Shown here one piece after another: positions 1 to 9,118 of a stretch of DNA of 64,000 bases; within the stretch, counting starts at the first letter, position 1; each line of letters opens with the position of its first letter. The DNA comes from Bacteroidetes bacterium HGW-Bacteroidetes-8 (GTDB lineage: Bacteria > Bacteroidota > Bacteroidia > Bacteroidales > UBA932), in the NCBI GenBank assembly GCA_002840895.1, contig PHCZ01000006.1:122920-186919 (forward strand), written 5' to 3'. The position numbers and the translations under genes were made by a program. The notes under the pieces were generated by a model. It was not told the origin of the DNA. It searched no databases and was given only the letters and a program-made list of their open reading frames with translations.

Positions 1-131
1 AGTGAACCTGTAAGGTCTGCACAGAGTGCCATCACATCGCTGTTTTCACGTCCAACCTCAAGAAGTCCTGCTCCAAAACCCGACCTGGTATCTTTATTGC
101 CGGTATTTATATATTTTTCTGTCATTTTCAT
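1..131 (-). CDS. Transketolase, C-terminal subunit (5' fragment)
   Basis: The gene runs off the left edge; only about 43 codons from the start are visible. The reading begins MKMTEKYINTGNKDTRSG and continues with FGAGLLEVGRENSDVMALCADLTGS, the opening of the pyrimidine-binding half of a split transketolase, where a Glu-containing segment helps bind thiamine diphosphate. It starts 20 nt after the stop of the N-terminal subunit, so the two halves form one operon, as is usual for split transketolases. ATG at 131 is used; an ATG two codons later (125) is equally possible. Together the halves move two-carbon ketol units in the non-oxidative pentose phosphate pathway. Confidence 0.85.
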   Translation of the reverse strand, partial: MKMTEKYINTGNKDTRSGFGAGLLEVGRENSDVMALCADLTGS

Positions 132-151
132 CGTAACTCTGTATTAATCAA

Positions 152-997
152 TTAAAAATCTCCAAGAGTCTCCTTTAGTTGACTAAGTGCATTTGCTGTC
201 TGCTCACCATTTGGGGCCTTACCGTGCCAATGATGCGTTCCCTGCATAAAGTCTACACCTCTGCCCATATCTGTCTTCATAAGCAGCATCTTTGGTTTAC
301 CGTCACCGGCGGTGCTCTTGGCCCAACGCAGAGCCTCTACAACCTCCTCCATACTGTTTCCGTTTACAACTCTGCAGCTCCATCCGAAAGAGCTCCATTT
401 TGCCTCGAGATCTCCAAGGTTTAATATTGTGCTCACCGGACCATCTATCTGTTGACCATTCCAGTCTGTGATTGCAATTAATCTATCCAGTTTGTGATGG
501 GCAGCAAATAGCGCAGCTTCCCAAATCTGCCCCTCTTCGCTCTCTCCGTCACCTATTAGAACATAGACCAGATTCTTCTCTCCGGCTGCCCTCTTTGCAA
601 GAGCTGCACCACACGAGACCGAGAGCCCCTGGCCGAGTGATCCTGAGGCAATGTGTACACCCGGAAGCCCTCTCTCTACCGAAGGGTGACCCTGCAGGCG
701 TGAGCCGAGTTTGCGGAATGTCTTTAGCTCCTCTGTGGGGAAGTACCCACTACGGGAGAGTACGCTGTAAAAGAGAGGAGAGAGGTGACCTGCCGAAAGG
801 AAAAACATATCTGCGCCCTTACCGTCTCTGTTCCATTTTGCGGGATTGTGATTCATCTCGCTGAAAAATAGTGCAGTGAGAATATCTGCACTGCCCAGAG
901 AGCCGCCGGGGTGTCCGGAACCGGCCATATTTACCATTCGGATAATATCTCTTCTTACCTGAGATGCTATCTCCTGTAATTTTGTAATTTCTGCCAT
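152..997 (-). CDS. Transketolase, N-terminal subunit
   Basis: This 281-aa protein is the thiamine-diphosphate pyrophosphate-binding half of a split transketolase. Visible marks are SGHPGG (about residues 27-32, with the cofactor-proximal His) and the GDGESEEGQ segment (149-157) followed by DWNGQ, which is the GDG...N metal/TPP motif. The length matches the N-terminal subunit of two-polypeptide transketolases rather than the roughly 650-aa fused form. It is co-transcribed with the C-terminal subunit to its left. A TATCTTTG box on the minus strand at 1035-1028 suggests a promoter shortly upstream, divergent from lepA. Confidence 0.93.
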   Translation of the reverse strand: MAEITKLQEIASQVRRDIIRMVNMAGSGHPGGSLGSADILTALFFSEMNHNPAKWNRDGKGADMFFLSAGHLSPLFYSVLSRSGYFPTEELKTFRKLGSRLQGHPSVERGLPGVHIASGSLGQGLSVSCGAALAKRAAGEKNLVYVLIGDGESEEGQIWEAALFAAHHKLDRLIAITDWNGQQIDGPVSTILNLGDLEAKWSSFGWSCRVVNGNSMEEVVEALRWAKSTAGDGKPKMLLMKTDMGRGVDFMQGTHHWHGKAPNGEQTANALSQLKETLGDF

Positions 998-1027
998 AAT
1001 GATTTTAAAGAGTTGTTACTATTGGCG

Positions 1028-1073
1028 CAAAGATAGTATCAAACTTATAATTTTGGAATTATTTTTATCTTTG
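1028..1073. promoter_or_regulatory. Divergent promoter region tkt / lepA
   Basis: Two Bacteroidetes-type -7 boxes (consensus TAnnTTTG) lie back to back: TATCTTTG on the minus strand at 1035-1028, reading toward transketolase, and TATCTTTG on the plus strand at 1066-1073, reading toward lepA. I do not see a well-placed -33 TTG for either one. The assignment rests on the -7 match and on the divergent gene arrangement. Confidence 0.5.
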
Positions 1074-1101
1074 CAGCTATTAACGTCGCTTAAATTGTAA
1101 A

Positions 1102-2889
1102 ATGAAGCAAATTAGGAACTTTTGTATTATTGCCCATATAGATCACGGTAAGAGTACCCTCGCAGACAGGCTTCTGGAGGCTACAAAAACCATTACACCG
1201 CGAGATATGGATAACCAGGTACTGGACTCGATGGATCTGGAGAGAGAGAAGGGGATCACCATTAAGAGCCACGCCATTCAGATGGACTATGAGTACAAAG
1301 GGGTACAGTATGTTCTTAATCTCATAGATACTCCCGGCCACGTAGACTTCTCCTATGAGGTCTCCCGTGCAATTGCCTCCTGTGAAGGGGCCCTGCTGGT
1401 TGTAGATGCCACCCAGGGAATACAGGCGCAGACCATCTCTAACCTTTATTTGGCAATCAATCACGACCTGGAGATTATTCCGGTTCTCAACAAGATTGAT
1501 ATGGATGCCGCTATGATAGAGTCGGTTAAAGATCAAATTATTGAACTGATCGGATGCAAAGATGAAGAGATTCTTCTTGCAAGCGCAAAAACCGGAGTCG
1601 GAATTGATGCGATTCTTGAGGCGATAGTAGAGAAGGTACCTCCTCCCCAGGGTAAAGAGGATGCCCCGCTTCAGGCACTTATTTTTGACTCTGTCTTCAA
1701 CTCGTTCCGCGGGATTATCGCATATTTCAAAGTAGAGAACGGAACCATCAGGAAGGGAGATAAGGTTAAATTTGTACATACCGGTAAAGAGTATGAGGCA
1801 GATGAGGTAGGGAAGCTTCGCCTTAAGATGATACCCACCGGCGAGGTTGGTACAGGAGATGTAGGGTATATAATCTCCGGAATAAAAACAGCTAGTGAAG
1901 TTAAGGTGGGAGACACCATAACACACAGAGAGAGACCTTGCAGTGACTCAATTGCCGGGTTTGAAGAGGTTAAACCTATGGTTTTTGCCGGACTATATCC
2001 GGTAGAGGCAGATGAGTATGAAGATCTGCGCAGCTCCTTGGAGAAGCTTCAACTTAACGATGCATCTCTGGTTTTTGAGCCGGAGTCTTCGCTTGCGCTC
2101 GGTTTTGGGTTCCGCTGCGGATTCCTTGGACTGTTGCATATGGAGATTGTTCAGGAGCGACTCTACAGGGAGTTTGATATGGACGTGATTACCACAGTTC
2201 CCAACGTATCATATAAGGTATATACCACACAAAAAGATGTTCTGGATGTGCACAACCCTTCTGGCTTGCCGGCACCAACCCTAATAGACTATATAGAGGA
2301 GCCCTATATTCGTGCGCAGATAATCTCCAGAGCAGATTTCTTTGGGGTGATTATGAAATTGTGCCTCGATAAGCGGGGAACCCTCATCAGCCAAAACTTC
2401 CTTACCCGTGAAAGGGTAGAGCTCAACTTCGATATGCCTCTGGCAGAGATTGTGTTTGACTTTTACGACAAGTTAAAATCGGTTTCGCGAGGTTACGCCT
2501 CCTTCGACTACCACGTTATCGGCTATAAAGAGGCAGTATTGGTTAAGCTGGACATACTTCTCAACGCAGAGCCGGTTGACGCCCTCTCCTGCCTTATCCA
2601 CCGAGACCACGCCTACGATTTTGGTCGCAAAATGTGTGAAAAACTAAAAGAGCTTATCCCTCGCCAACAATTTGACATAGCAATTCAGGCCGCTATTGGC
2701 GCCAAAATCATTGCCCGCGAAACCGTCAAGGCCGTTCGTAAAGATGTAACAGCAAAATGCTACGGTGGAGATATCTCCCGTAAACGCAAACTTCTGGAGA
2801 AACAGAAGAAGGGCAAAAAGCGTATGCGGCAAGTTGGAAACGTAGAGGTGCCACAAAGCGCATTTATGGCTGTCCTCAAATTGGATTAG
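1102..2889 (+). CDS. lepA: Elongation factor 4 (LepA)
   Basis: This 595-aa translational GTPase binds the ribosome and is linked to back-translocation and fidelity of initiation and elongation. GTPase motifs are clear: AHIDHGKST (11-19, P-loop), DTPGHVDF (about 76-83, switch II) and NKID (about 130-133). The C-terminal part has the LepA-specific ending ...[20 protein letters not shown]. Length is typical of the family. It is monocistronic as far as seen, with a TAnnTTTG box 29 nt before the ATG, and it is followed by inverted-repeat elements rather than a gene. Confidence 0.97.
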   Translation: MKQIRNFCIIAHIDHGKSTLADRLLEATKTITPRDMDNQVLDSMDLEREKGITIKSHAIQMDYEYKGVQYVLNLIDTPGHVDFSYEVSRAIASCEGALLVVDATQGIQAQTISNLYLAINHDLEIIPVLNKIDMDAAMIESVKDQIIELIGCKDEEILLASAKTGVGIDAILEAIVEKVPPPQGKEDAPLQALIFDSVFNSFRGIIAYFKVENGTIRKGDKVKFVHTGKEYEADEVGKLRLKMIPTGEVGTGDVGYIISGIKTASEVKVGDTITHRERPCSDSIAGFEEVKPMVFAGLYPVEADEYEDLRSSLEKLQLNDASLVFEPESSLALGFGFRCGFLGLLHMEIVQERLYREFDMDVITTVPNVSYKVYTTQKDVLDVHNPSGLPAPTLIDYIEEPYIRAQIISRADFFGVIMKLCLDKRGTLISQNFLTRERVELNFDMPLAEIVFDFYDKLKSVSRGYASFDYHVIGYKEAVLVKLDILLNAEPVDALSCLIHRDHAYDFGRKMCEKLKELIPRQQFDIAIQAAIGAKIIARETVKAVRKDVTAKCYGGDISRKRKLLEKQKKGKKRMRQVGNVEVPQSAFMAVLKLD

Positions 2890-2898
2890 GCAATCGTT

Positions 2899-3021
2899 GT
2901 TGAAATTCACACAGCAGGAAAGCATATTTTAAACGTTGCGGTCTTATACCCCCCTCTGCACAACGGGCACGTCCATCCTCATCCGCTCCCCGCGGAAGAA
3001 TGGCTTTCCTGCTGTCACTTC
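2899..3021. repeat. Inverted-repeat-bounded element after lepA
   Basis: Perfect 13-bp arms ACAGCAGGAAAGC (2911-2923) and GCTTTCCTGCTGT (3003-3015) enclose about 80 nt. The pairing resumes outside a small internal loop (GTTGAA at 2899-2904 with TTCAAC at 3016-3021 region). The interior holds GTTGCGGTCTTAT (2935-2947), 13 nt found again at 51420-51432. It begins about 10 nt after the lepA stop. It would fold into one long hairpin and belongs, by architecture, with the other long-hairpin elements of this window. Confidence 0.6.
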
Positions 3022-3092
3022 AACTCTGGCAAAGCCGCCGGATATCTTCAAAAAAAATTTGGTCTGCTGCGCAGGAGCTAGCTTTGTGCTAT

Positions 3093-3260
3093 GGAAAAGC
3101 TCAACTTTAAGCAACATCTGTTTTTTAGCTTATTTTCTGAAGCGTTTTTCGGAAAAGGCTGAGGACCGTTCAACGACCAAAGGGAGGCGTTCCGCAAGCC
3201 ACGAAAAACACAAAGAAAAAAGCGTTAAAAAAAACTGCGTTGCGCTTGATGAGCTTTTCC
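3093..3260 (+). repeat. Long-hairpin repeat, family I, copy A
   Basis: The core from GCAACATCTG to about AAACTGCGTTGC is nearly the same as the reverse complement of 40261-40426, including a 40-nt stretch around GAGGACCGTTCAACGACC that is almost unchanged. Copy A is closed by the arms GGAAAAGCTCA (3093-3103) and TGAGCTTTTCC (3250-3260). Copy B uses a different arm sequence that also pairs. The interior keeps GCAAC and GTTGC pairing in both copies. It lies in a convergent intergenic gap between lepA and the next minus-strand gene, just before a terminator. I read no protein-coding signal in it. Confidence 0.75.
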
Positions 3261-3267
3261 AAGCAGA

Positions 3268-3300
3268 AGAGGCTGCCTTTTTTGGCAGCCTCTCTTTTTT
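3268..3300 (+). terminator. Rho-independent terminator
   Basis: A 10-bp stem AGAGGCTGCC (3268-3277) with GGCAGCCTCT (3284-3293), a T6 loop, and a T-rich tail (CTTTTTT) follows repeat copy A on the plus strand. It is almost 400 nt after lepA, so it could end lepA read-through or a transcript of the repeat element itself. Confidence 0.8.
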
Positions 3301-3328
3301 GATGGGGAATTAAATTCCTAAAGGATAA

Positions 3329-4981
3329 TTACTCCCTGAATTTCGCGAACTCAATATCGTTTTGCGAACGGGCTTTAAGAGCCTCGTCTTTGTAAACAAC
3401 CTCAAGAAGTTTAGCAACATCTGTCATTTTACCCTGACGGGCAGCAATAATTGCTTTCATATAAGATGAGTGAGGACATTTGCAGGTAATAGCTGCAGAT
3501 GCTTTCTCAAGTTGGTTTGTAAGGATGTATGCAAGACCTTCGTTCTCGTTTTTGGTACCGGCAAGCTTAGCAACGGCATCTGTGTATTTCCCGTTAAGGA
3601 TGTCAATAATTGCAAGATTTGTTTTGGCCTCCTTGAGAGAAGATTTGTTAAACATATCTGTAGCAGTCTTATAGTCCTTCTCGCGAAGTGCGATAACACC
3701 TGCATTGTTGTAGTAGTATGGAGATGTTTTGTTGGTAACCTTAGCGTGAGCAACTTTTGCATCTGCAAGTTTGCCTCCTGCTAAAGCGATAGCTGCAAGA
3801 TTGTTGTAACCGCGGTCACAATTGAATTTGTCGCCGGCTTTCTTGTAAAGCATTGCTTTTGTATCGTACTCTTTAACCAGAGCAGCAGTATAGAGAAGCG
3901 CCTCAAGATCCATAATCTCTACATTTGTTGCAGCAAGTTGTTTAAGCTCCTCGTCACTGTAGTTTGTATAGTCTATGTTTGCGATAACTCTTGCTCTTCT
4001 TAGCTCCGGAAGGATTTTATCTGCAAGGGTTTTGAACACTTTAGACATATTTTTGATCTCACGCTCGCGAACCATAGGGTCGCTGTACATTGAGAGAACA
4101 CGAAGAATAAGCTCTTTGTCCTGAATTGTTGAGGCAGCTACCAGCTCCTGGAAACCATCCCAGTCCTCTGCAATTGTAGATACGTTAACAGGAGCACCCA
4201 CAGGGATGTTTTTTGTCATTTTGTCAAAAGCACCTTTTGCTGTCTCTCCCCTTTTGTCCGAGAGTTTGGTGTTTAGTGGAGTAGGGCCGTCAGGTGAAGC
4301 GTAAGCAACGATATCTGTACTCTTTACAGACCTGCGCTCATCCTTCTCAATATTTGCAAGGAATTGTTCAAACTCTTTGATCTCTGCTTTTGTAAGCTCT
4401 TTAGGACGAACAGCGTGGCTATTGATTGTGTAGAGAATTTGAGTCTCTTTCTTTTCGGTGAGGATTTTCTTGTAATTGTTTGAAGTTATAGCTGTCTCAC
4501 CATTTGCGTGAACAAGTTTGTAAGTAGTGTTTGCACCATCTGCAAGTTTGTAAGGAGCAGGGAAGTCATACCTCTTCTCTTTGTTCCAAACAGCTACTCT
4601 TAGTTCAAGATGCGATTTCTCCATTCCGGGTTTGTAAGCAAATTTTACGGTATTACTTACTTTACCACCCATCGCAAAAATTGATTGGAAGTTGTCTGTA
4701 ACCTTCTCTCCCTGTAGTTTTTGAACAGGAGCAGCAACCTCGCCACCCATATAAACCAATACAGGAACTACCTCAAGAATTGCTCTTGCGTGGAAATATT
4801 TGTCCGGAAAACTCATTGTGTAGGTCGCTGTAATTTCGTCAGCAATTACTTCAAGAATTTTGGGGTTACTCTCAACAGTTACCAGCTGAGCATTTTTCGC
4901 CATCTTCGACGGGTTGCTGCAGGACATCACTGATATTCCAAGTATGGCAACCGCTAAAATTTTAAAAAGGTTTTTTTTCAT
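3329..4981 (-). CDS. Lipoprotein with OmpA-like segment and TPR repeats
   Basis: This 550-aa protein has a lipoprotein signal peptide (hydrophobic run ending in SVMSC, lipobox Cys at 21), so it is probably anchored in the outer membrane. The N-terminal third is beta-rich without a recognised domain. Residues about 200-250 (AYASPDGP...LSDKRGE) resemble the peptidoglycan-binding OmpA C-terminal fold. Residues about 350-500 are alpha-helical with TPR-like spacing (YNNAGVIALREKDYKTA, KEAKTNLAIIDILNGKY). Similar conserved Bacteroidales surface proteins exist, but I cannot give a specific function. No operon partners. Confidence 0.7.
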   Translation of the reverse strand: MKKNLFKILAVAILGISVMSCSNPSKMAKNAQLVTVESNPKILEVIADEITATYTMSFPDKYFHARAILEVVPVLVYMGGEVAAPVQKLQGEKVTDNFQSIFAMGGKVSNTVKFAYKPGMEKSHLELRVAVWNKEKRYDFPAPYKLADGANTTYKLVHANGETAITSNNYKKILTEKKETQILYTINSHAVRPKELTKAEIKEFEQFLANIEKDERRSVKSTDIVAYASPDGPTPLNTKLSDKRGETAKGAFDKMTKNIPVGAPVNVSTIAEDWDGFQELVAASTIQDKELILRVLSMYSDPMVREREIKNMSKVFKTLADKILPELRRARVIANIDYTNYSDEELKQLAATNVEIMDLEALLYTAALVKEYDTKAMLYKKAGDKFNCDRGYNNLAAIALAGGKLADAKVAHAKVTNKTSPYYYNNAGVIALREKDYKTATDMFNKSSLKEAKTNLAIIDILNGKYTDAVAKLAGTKNENEGLAYILTNQLEKASAAITCKCPHSSYMKAIIAARQGKMTDVAKLLEVVYKDEALKARSQNDIEFAKFRE

Positions 4982-5071
4982 TCTAAGGTATATTTAGTTG
5001 TTTAATATTTATCTGTTTTTTTATTGAAAACCGTAGCTGCAAATATATATAAAAAAAGTAACTAATACTAC

Positions 5072-5839
5072 TTAAATAACCCCTTTTACCCTTAAAAGTT
5101 CAATGTCTCCGGGGGTGTCTATTGAGTGTGATTCAAATGATGTTTCGGCCACCACTATACGTATTCCGTTCTCCAGCCACCGGAGCTGTTCCAGATTCTC
5201 TGCACTCTCGAGCGGTGTTGGCTCAAGGTTTGCAATTTTTATCAAAGCCTCACGTCTGTAGCCATATAGACCTATGTGGCGGAAGAATGGATAGTCGCTT
5301 GCCCAACTCTCTTTCTCTCTATCTCTTACAAAAGGAATCGGAGAGCGGCTAAAGTAGAGCGCTGCTCCATCTTTGCCAAAAACCACCTTGGGAGTGTTGG
5401 GGTTAAAGATATCCTCTCCAGGTAAAAATCTTTTTGCAAGGGTTGCAACCTGAGTCTGTGGGCTCTGTCCGGATTTGCCGGTATCAAAACAAGAGATAAG
5501 TTCCCTTATTTGTGTTGGTTCAATAAACGGCTCATCTCCCTGGATATTAACTACACACTCACACTTCTCTCCAAAGAGGGTTTCAATTTTGTACATCGCC
5601 TCCAGGACTCTGCTGGTACCGTTAGGGTGCTCAGGTGATGTGAGAACTGCTCTCCCACCGAAATTTTCAACAGCATCCAGAATCCTCTGGTCATCAGTTG
5701 CAACAAATACATCATTAAAGACCTTACAGCACTGCTCATAGACCCGTTTAATCATAAGTTTGCCCCCTATATCGGCAAGAGGTTTTCCCGGAAACCTGGT
5801 AGATCCGTATCTTGCAGGGATTATTGCCAGAAATTTCAT
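5072..5839 (-). CDS. kdsB: 3-deoxy-manno-octulosonate cytidylyltransferase
   Basis: CMP-KDO synthetase activates KDO with CTP for lipid A inner-core assembly in the cytoplasm. The start at 5839 gives MKFLAIIPARYGSTRFPGKPL, the standard N-terminus with the nucleotide-binding RxGSTRxPxKPL motif; a longer reading (to 5863) adds eight residues without family support. Later motifs NIQGDEPFI, YFSRSPIPF and HIGLYGYR are typical. The 255-aa length fits. TACCTTTG on the minus strand at 5868-5861 is a likely -7 box, back to back with that of the following gene. Confidence 0.95.
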   Translation of the reverse strand: MKFLAIIPARYGSTRFPGKPLADIGGKLMIKRVYEQCCKVFNDVFVATDDQRILDAVENFGGRAVLTSPEHPNGTSRVLEAMYKIETLFGEKCECVVNIQGDEPFIEPTQIRELISCFDTGKSGQSPQTQVATLAKRFLPGEDIFNPNTPKVVFGKDGAALYFSRSPIPFVRDREKESWASDYPFFRHIGLYGYRREALIKIANLEPTPLESAENLEQLRWLENGIRIVVAETSFESHSIDTPGDIELLRVKGVI

Positions 5840-5860
5840 TTTTACCCTTTTAAAATTTCC

Positions 5861-5887
5861 CAAAGGTATAAATTTTATCTATTTTTG
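5861..5887. promoter_or_regulatory. Divergent promoters kdsB / sigma-54 activator
   Basis: TACCTTTG on the minus strand (5868-5861) faces kdsB and TATTTTTG on the plus strand (5880-5887) faces the regulator at 5894. The plus-strand -7 box ends only 6 nt before the ATG, so the transcript would start at or next to the start codon (leaderless or nearly so). No convincing -33 element was seen. Confidence 0.5.
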
Positions 5888-5893
5888 TGTGTT

Positions 5894-7111
5894 ATGGATT
5901 TACGATCAATTAAACTAAGATTTGATATTATCGGCGATAATCAGGCACTTAACAGAGCGCTTGAGGTTGCCGTACAGGTTGCAGGAACAGACCTCTCTGT
6001 ACTGGTTACAGGAGAGAGTGGAGTTGGGAAAGAGGTTATCCCTCAGATAATTCACATAAATAGTCCAAGAAAACACAACCAATATATAGCCGTAAACTGC
6101 GGAGCAATTCCGGAGGGGACGATAGACTCGGAGCTGTTCGGTCACGAAAAGGGCTCTTTCACCGGTGCTTTCGAAACCCGCAAAGGCTATTTTGAGGTTG
6201 CCGACGGAGGTACCCTTTTTCTGGATGAGGTTGCAGAGCTACCCCTATCTACACAGGTGAGACTTTTAAGGGTCATCCAGTCCGGGGAGTTTATAAAGGT
6301 AGGCTCTTCCAAGGTCCAGAAGACAGATGTCAGAGTTATTGCTGCAACAAATGTTAACCTGGTAAGAGCAATTGAGATGGGAAAATTTCGGGAAGATCTC
6401 TTCTACCGTCTCAACACTGTTCCTATCTCAGTTCCCTGCCTAAGGGAGAGGAGGGAGGATATACACCTTCTGTTCAAAAAATTCTCACTCGATTTTGCAG
6501 ATAAATACAAAATGCCGGCTATAAAGCTTACACCGGATGCCGTTTCGATGGTGGAGAGCTATAGGTGGCCAGGTAATGTGCGCCAGCTTAAGAGCATCGC
6601 AGAGCAGATATCTGTGATTGAGCATAATCGTATAATCGGTGCAGATCTTTTAAAGAAGTATCTGCCTGTTGAGGCACCCAACCAGCTGCCAATGAGGACA
6701 GAGGGACACGGAAGTGACTATCTTACAGACAGAGACATTATATTTAAAATTCTCTATCAGTTGCGACAGGAGGTTGAGGAGCTCAAAGGGCGTGTTGTAA
6801 CAGCAAAAGAGAGTGCAGCTCCTACATCCAGGATATCTTCAAACAAAGAGCTCTCCAACAGCATAGAGGAGACCGCCGTGGTAGATTATGATGAGGATCC
6901 GTTTGAAGAGAGGGCAGATGAAAATGGTTTGACCCCCGTAGCTGACTCCTCCCGCTCAATAGATACTCTCTCAATACACGATGTTAGTGCAGATCTTATC
7001 AAAAAAGCACTTGAGAGAAACAGAGGGAAGCGCAAACTGGCAGCACAAGAGCTTGGAATATCTGAGAGAACTCTCTACAGAAAAATTAAGGAGCTAAATT
7101 TAGACCTATGA
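5894..7111 (+). CDS. Sigma-54-dependent transcriptional activator
   Basis: This 405-aa enhancer-binding protein opens RNA polymerase-sigma-54 complexes by ATP hydrolysis. It has Walker A GESGVGKE (40-47), the sigma-54-contacting loop GSFTGA (87-92), Walker B TLFLDEV, and the R-finger region REDLFYRLN. A C-terminal Fis-type HTH reads LAAQELGISERTLYRKIKEL. There is no receiver, PAS or GAF domain at the N-terminus, so it lacks a built-in sensor. The start at 5894 is preferred over the one three codons upstream because it gives MDLRSIKLRF. It overlaps lptE by 4 nt (ATGA), which points to co-translation with envelope genes. Confidence 0.95.
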   Translation: MDLRSIKLRFDIIGDNQALNRALEVAVQVAGTDLSVLVTGESGVGKEVIPQIIHINSPRKHNQYIAVNCGAIPEGTIDSELFGHEKGSFTGAFETRKGYFEVADGGTLFLDEVAELPLSTQVRLLRVIQSGEFIKVGSSKVQKTDVRVIAATNVNLVRAIEMGKFREDLFYRLNTVPISVPCLRERREDIHLLFKKFSLDFADKYKMPAIKLTPDAVSMVESYRWPGNVRQLKSIAEQISVIEHNRIIGADLLKKYLPVEAPNQLPMRTEGHGSDYLTDRDIIFKILYQLRQEVEELKGRVVTAKESAAPTSRISSNKELSNSIEETAVVDYDEDPFEERADENGLTPVADSSRSIDTLSIHDVSADLIKKALERNRGKRKLAAQELGISERTLYRKIKELNLDL

Positions 7112-7605
7112 AGAAATTATTTATAACCATATTTTTTATAACTCTGCTCTCATCTTGCGGGATATACTCCTTTTCCGGAACATCAATTGCACCGGATGTT
7201 GCCACCCTTACCATCTACACCTTCGAAAACAGGGCAATGAGGGTGAATCCTGCTCTAAGCAACACTATCACCGAAAATCTTAAGGAGAAGTTCCGGAGGC
7301 TCACCAAGCTAAAGCTGGTCAACGAAGATGGAGACCTAATAATTGATGGGCAGATAACCAGCTATGAGACAGCATCAATTGCAGTAACCGCTCAGGAGGT
7401 TGCAGCTCAAAACAGATTAACAATAACAATTAAGATTACCTTTACAAATGTAAAGTACCCGAAAGAGAACTTCGATCGTAGTTTTGTTGCTTTTGAAGAC
7501 TACCCCTCTACCAGCTCATTGGATGCCGTAGAGGCTCGTTTGGTTGAGAGTATAGTTGAGAAGTTAACAGAGGAGATTTTCAACGCAACAGTAGCAAATT
7601 GGTAA
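7108..7605 (+). CDS. lptE: LptE-family LPS-assembly lipoprotein
   Basis: This 165-aa lipoprotein (signal peptide with LLSSC, then GIYSFSGTS) matches Bacteroidetes LptE-like proteins: a GIYSFSG start, a beta-alpha fold with NRLTITIKITFTN, and a C-terminal helix ending in EEIFNATVANW. LptE plugs the LptD barrel during lipopolysaccharide insertion into the outer membrane. The start codon overlaps the regulator stop. Divergence of the family keeps this below certainty, but lipobox, size and neighbours (secG, sigma-54 regulator) agree. Confidence 0.8.
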   Translation: MKKLFITIFFITLLSSCGIYSFSGTSIAPDVATLTIYTFENRAMRVNPALSNTITENLKEKFRRLTKLKLVNEDGDLIIDGQITSYETASIAVTAQEVAAQNRLTITIKITFTNVKYPKENFDRSFVAFEDYPSTSSLDAVEARLVESIVEKLTEEIFNATVANW

Positions 7606-7607
7606 TT

Positions 7608-8618
7608 ATGTCAGATAATAACATATCGGTAATTGAACAGTATCTCGGCAAGTACCCTTGGTTTTCCGAAGGGTATCTGGATCTGTACAAGGCAATGTGC
7701 TCCCTGGAGGGTGATGTGGGTCTTACATATCTGAATAAAGCGGCATCCCACGTATGGTCAAGATCAAAGCTATATGAGATCTATAAAGAGTCTCTCATTG
7801 AGCAGGCAGATGTAGTTGATAGCCCGGCAGTAGTAGCAGAGATACTCGCAGAGGTGGCAGAGGCACCTGCGGTTGTTGAAGAGATACACCCGGCAATAGT
7901 GGTTGAGACTTCGGCAGTCTTAATTGATAGCCCGCCAGTTGTTATTGAGACCCCGGCGGTTGTTGAAGAGATACACCCGGCAATAGTGGTTGAGGCACCT
8001 GCAGTTGTGGTCGATACCCCTACAGTAGTAGCAGAGAGCCCGGCAGTGGTTGAAGAGACCCGGGTTCCTGAGGAGGAAGATGAGCCGGTGTCAGAAAAAC
8101 CTGCAGAGCCCAAATTGGAGAGGGTAGCCGTGAAGATTGAGGAGAGGGCCGCCAAACCTGCAAATGCACCTACATACAGAGAGTATGAACTTATTCAGCT
8201 GGACGAAGAGGAGGATTTGGGGAGAGATATAGTTTTTGAAGATAACTCATTTGTAATCACAGAGAACAAACCAAAATTTGTTCTGGCAGGCGGAGATTAC
8301 TTTACCAAAAAAGATTTTGAGATGATTGAGCTGGACCTTACCCAGCCACTGGATCACTTTATTGCAGAGAAGCCAACACTACTCAGGTCTGCCATAATTG
8401 GAAAGGGGTCTAAGCCGGTTGTCATTAATGACACAGAGTCGGCAGAGTCTTTGGACGACGAGGCGTTTTACACAGAGACTTTAGCCTCAATCTATATAGA
8501 GCAGGGGTTCTACAAAAGAGCTCTGGATGTATACGCAAAACTTATTTTGCTATTTCCGGAAAAAAGTAGTTACTTTGCGACCCTTGTAAAAGATATTAAG
8601 AATAAATATAACACCTAG
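7608..8618 (+). CDS. Hypothetical protein with Val/Glu/Pro-rich repeats
   Basis: Start ATG at 7608 lies 2 nt after lptE; an in-frame TTG at 7599 would overlap it. The 336-aa product has a helical N-terminus, then from about residue 65 to 150 repeated units such as VVEEIHPAIVVE, partly copied at DNA level (near 7870 and 7960), so this linker is likely variable in length between strains. The C-terminus (TETLASIYIEQGFYKRALDVYAKLI) resembles one TPR unit. There is no signal peptide. Proteins of this layout commonly sit between lptE and secG in Bacteroidales. Function unknown. Confidence 0.75.
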   Translation: MSDNNISVIEQYLGKYPWFSEGYLDLYKAMCSLEGDVGLTYLNKAASHVWSRSKLYEIYKESLIEQADVVDSPAVVAEILAEVAEAPAVVEEIHPAIVVETSAVLIDSPPVVIETPAVVEEIHPAIVVEAPAVVVDTPTVVAESPAVVEETRVPEEEDEPVSEKPAEPKLERVAVKIEERAAKPANAPTYREYELIQLDEEEDLGRDIVFEDNSFVITENKPKFVLAGGDYFTKKDFEMIELDLTQPLDHFIAEKPTLLRSAIIGKGSKPVVINDTESAESLDDEAFYTETLASIYIEQGFYKRALDVYAKLILLFPEKSSYFATLVKDIKNKYNT

Positions 8619-8623
8619 ATATT

Positions 8624-8974
8624 ATGTATACAGTAATCGCTATTATTATTGTCATTGCCAGCATATTGCTCACAATAGTCGTATTGGTTCAAAACTCAAA
8701 AGGCGGCGGACTTGCTGCTAACTTTGCTTCGGGTAACCAGACCTTTGGCGTACGTCAGACAGCAGATTTTCTTGAAAAAGCCACCTGGACTCTGGCAATT
8801 TCGATTATAGTTCTTTGTGTTCTTGCAACAGCATTCGTATCTACAGGAAATAATCAAAAGAGAAACACAATTCAGGAGAGGATAGAGAACAGCGCACCTA
8901 TACAAGGTCAGCCGGAATTCCCTACCACACCGGCACCTGAGACACCGCAAACACCGGGCGGCACAAAAAACTAG
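8624..8974 (+). CDS. secG: Preprotein translocase subunit SecG
   Basis: This small 116-aa inner-membrane protein has two membrane segments (residues about 3-23 and 56-75) separated by the conserved loop VLVQNSKGGGLAANF, which is diagnostic of SecG. SecG assists SecYE/SecA in protein export. The C-terminal tail is Pro/Thr-rich. It starts 5 nt after the preceding gene and is the last gene before a strong terminator, so regulator-lptE-hypothetical-secG form one operon. Confidence 0.95.
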   Translation: MYTVIAIIIVIASILLTIVVLVQNSKGGGLAANFASGNQTFGVRQTADFLEKATWTLAISIIVLCVLATAFVSTGNNQKRNTIQERIENSAPIQGQPEFPTTPAPETPQTPGGTKN

Positions 8975-8997
8975 AAAAATTATTCTCACAGTATATC

Positions 8998-9027
8998 AGC
9001 TCGTTATGAAAATAACGGGCTTTTTTT
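8998..9027 (+). terminator. Rho-independent terminator after secG
   Basis: Stem AGCTCGTTAT (8998-9007) pairs with ATAACGGGCT (9012-9021) around a GAAA loop and is followed by seven T. It ends the secG operon. Confidence 0.9.
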
Positions 9028-9073
9028 GTGAAAAAATTAGTACTATGTGATACAAGGTAATAAAATAATTACA

Positions 9074-9081
9074 TATATTTG
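9074..9081 (+). promoter_or_regulatory. -7 box upstream of PspC operon
   Basis: TATATTTG fits TAnnTTTG and lies 37 nt before the ATG at 9119. No clear -33 element was recognised. Confidence 0.45.
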
Positions 9082-9118
9082 CAGTACCAAATTCTATGTA
9101 ATATTAAATAACAAAAAA

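Noticed and set aside
2936..3313. 125-codon plus-strand frame between lepA and the next gene
   Set aside because: It runs through two inverted-repeat elements and a terminator, has no ribosome-binding context, and its text looks like translated repeat DNA.
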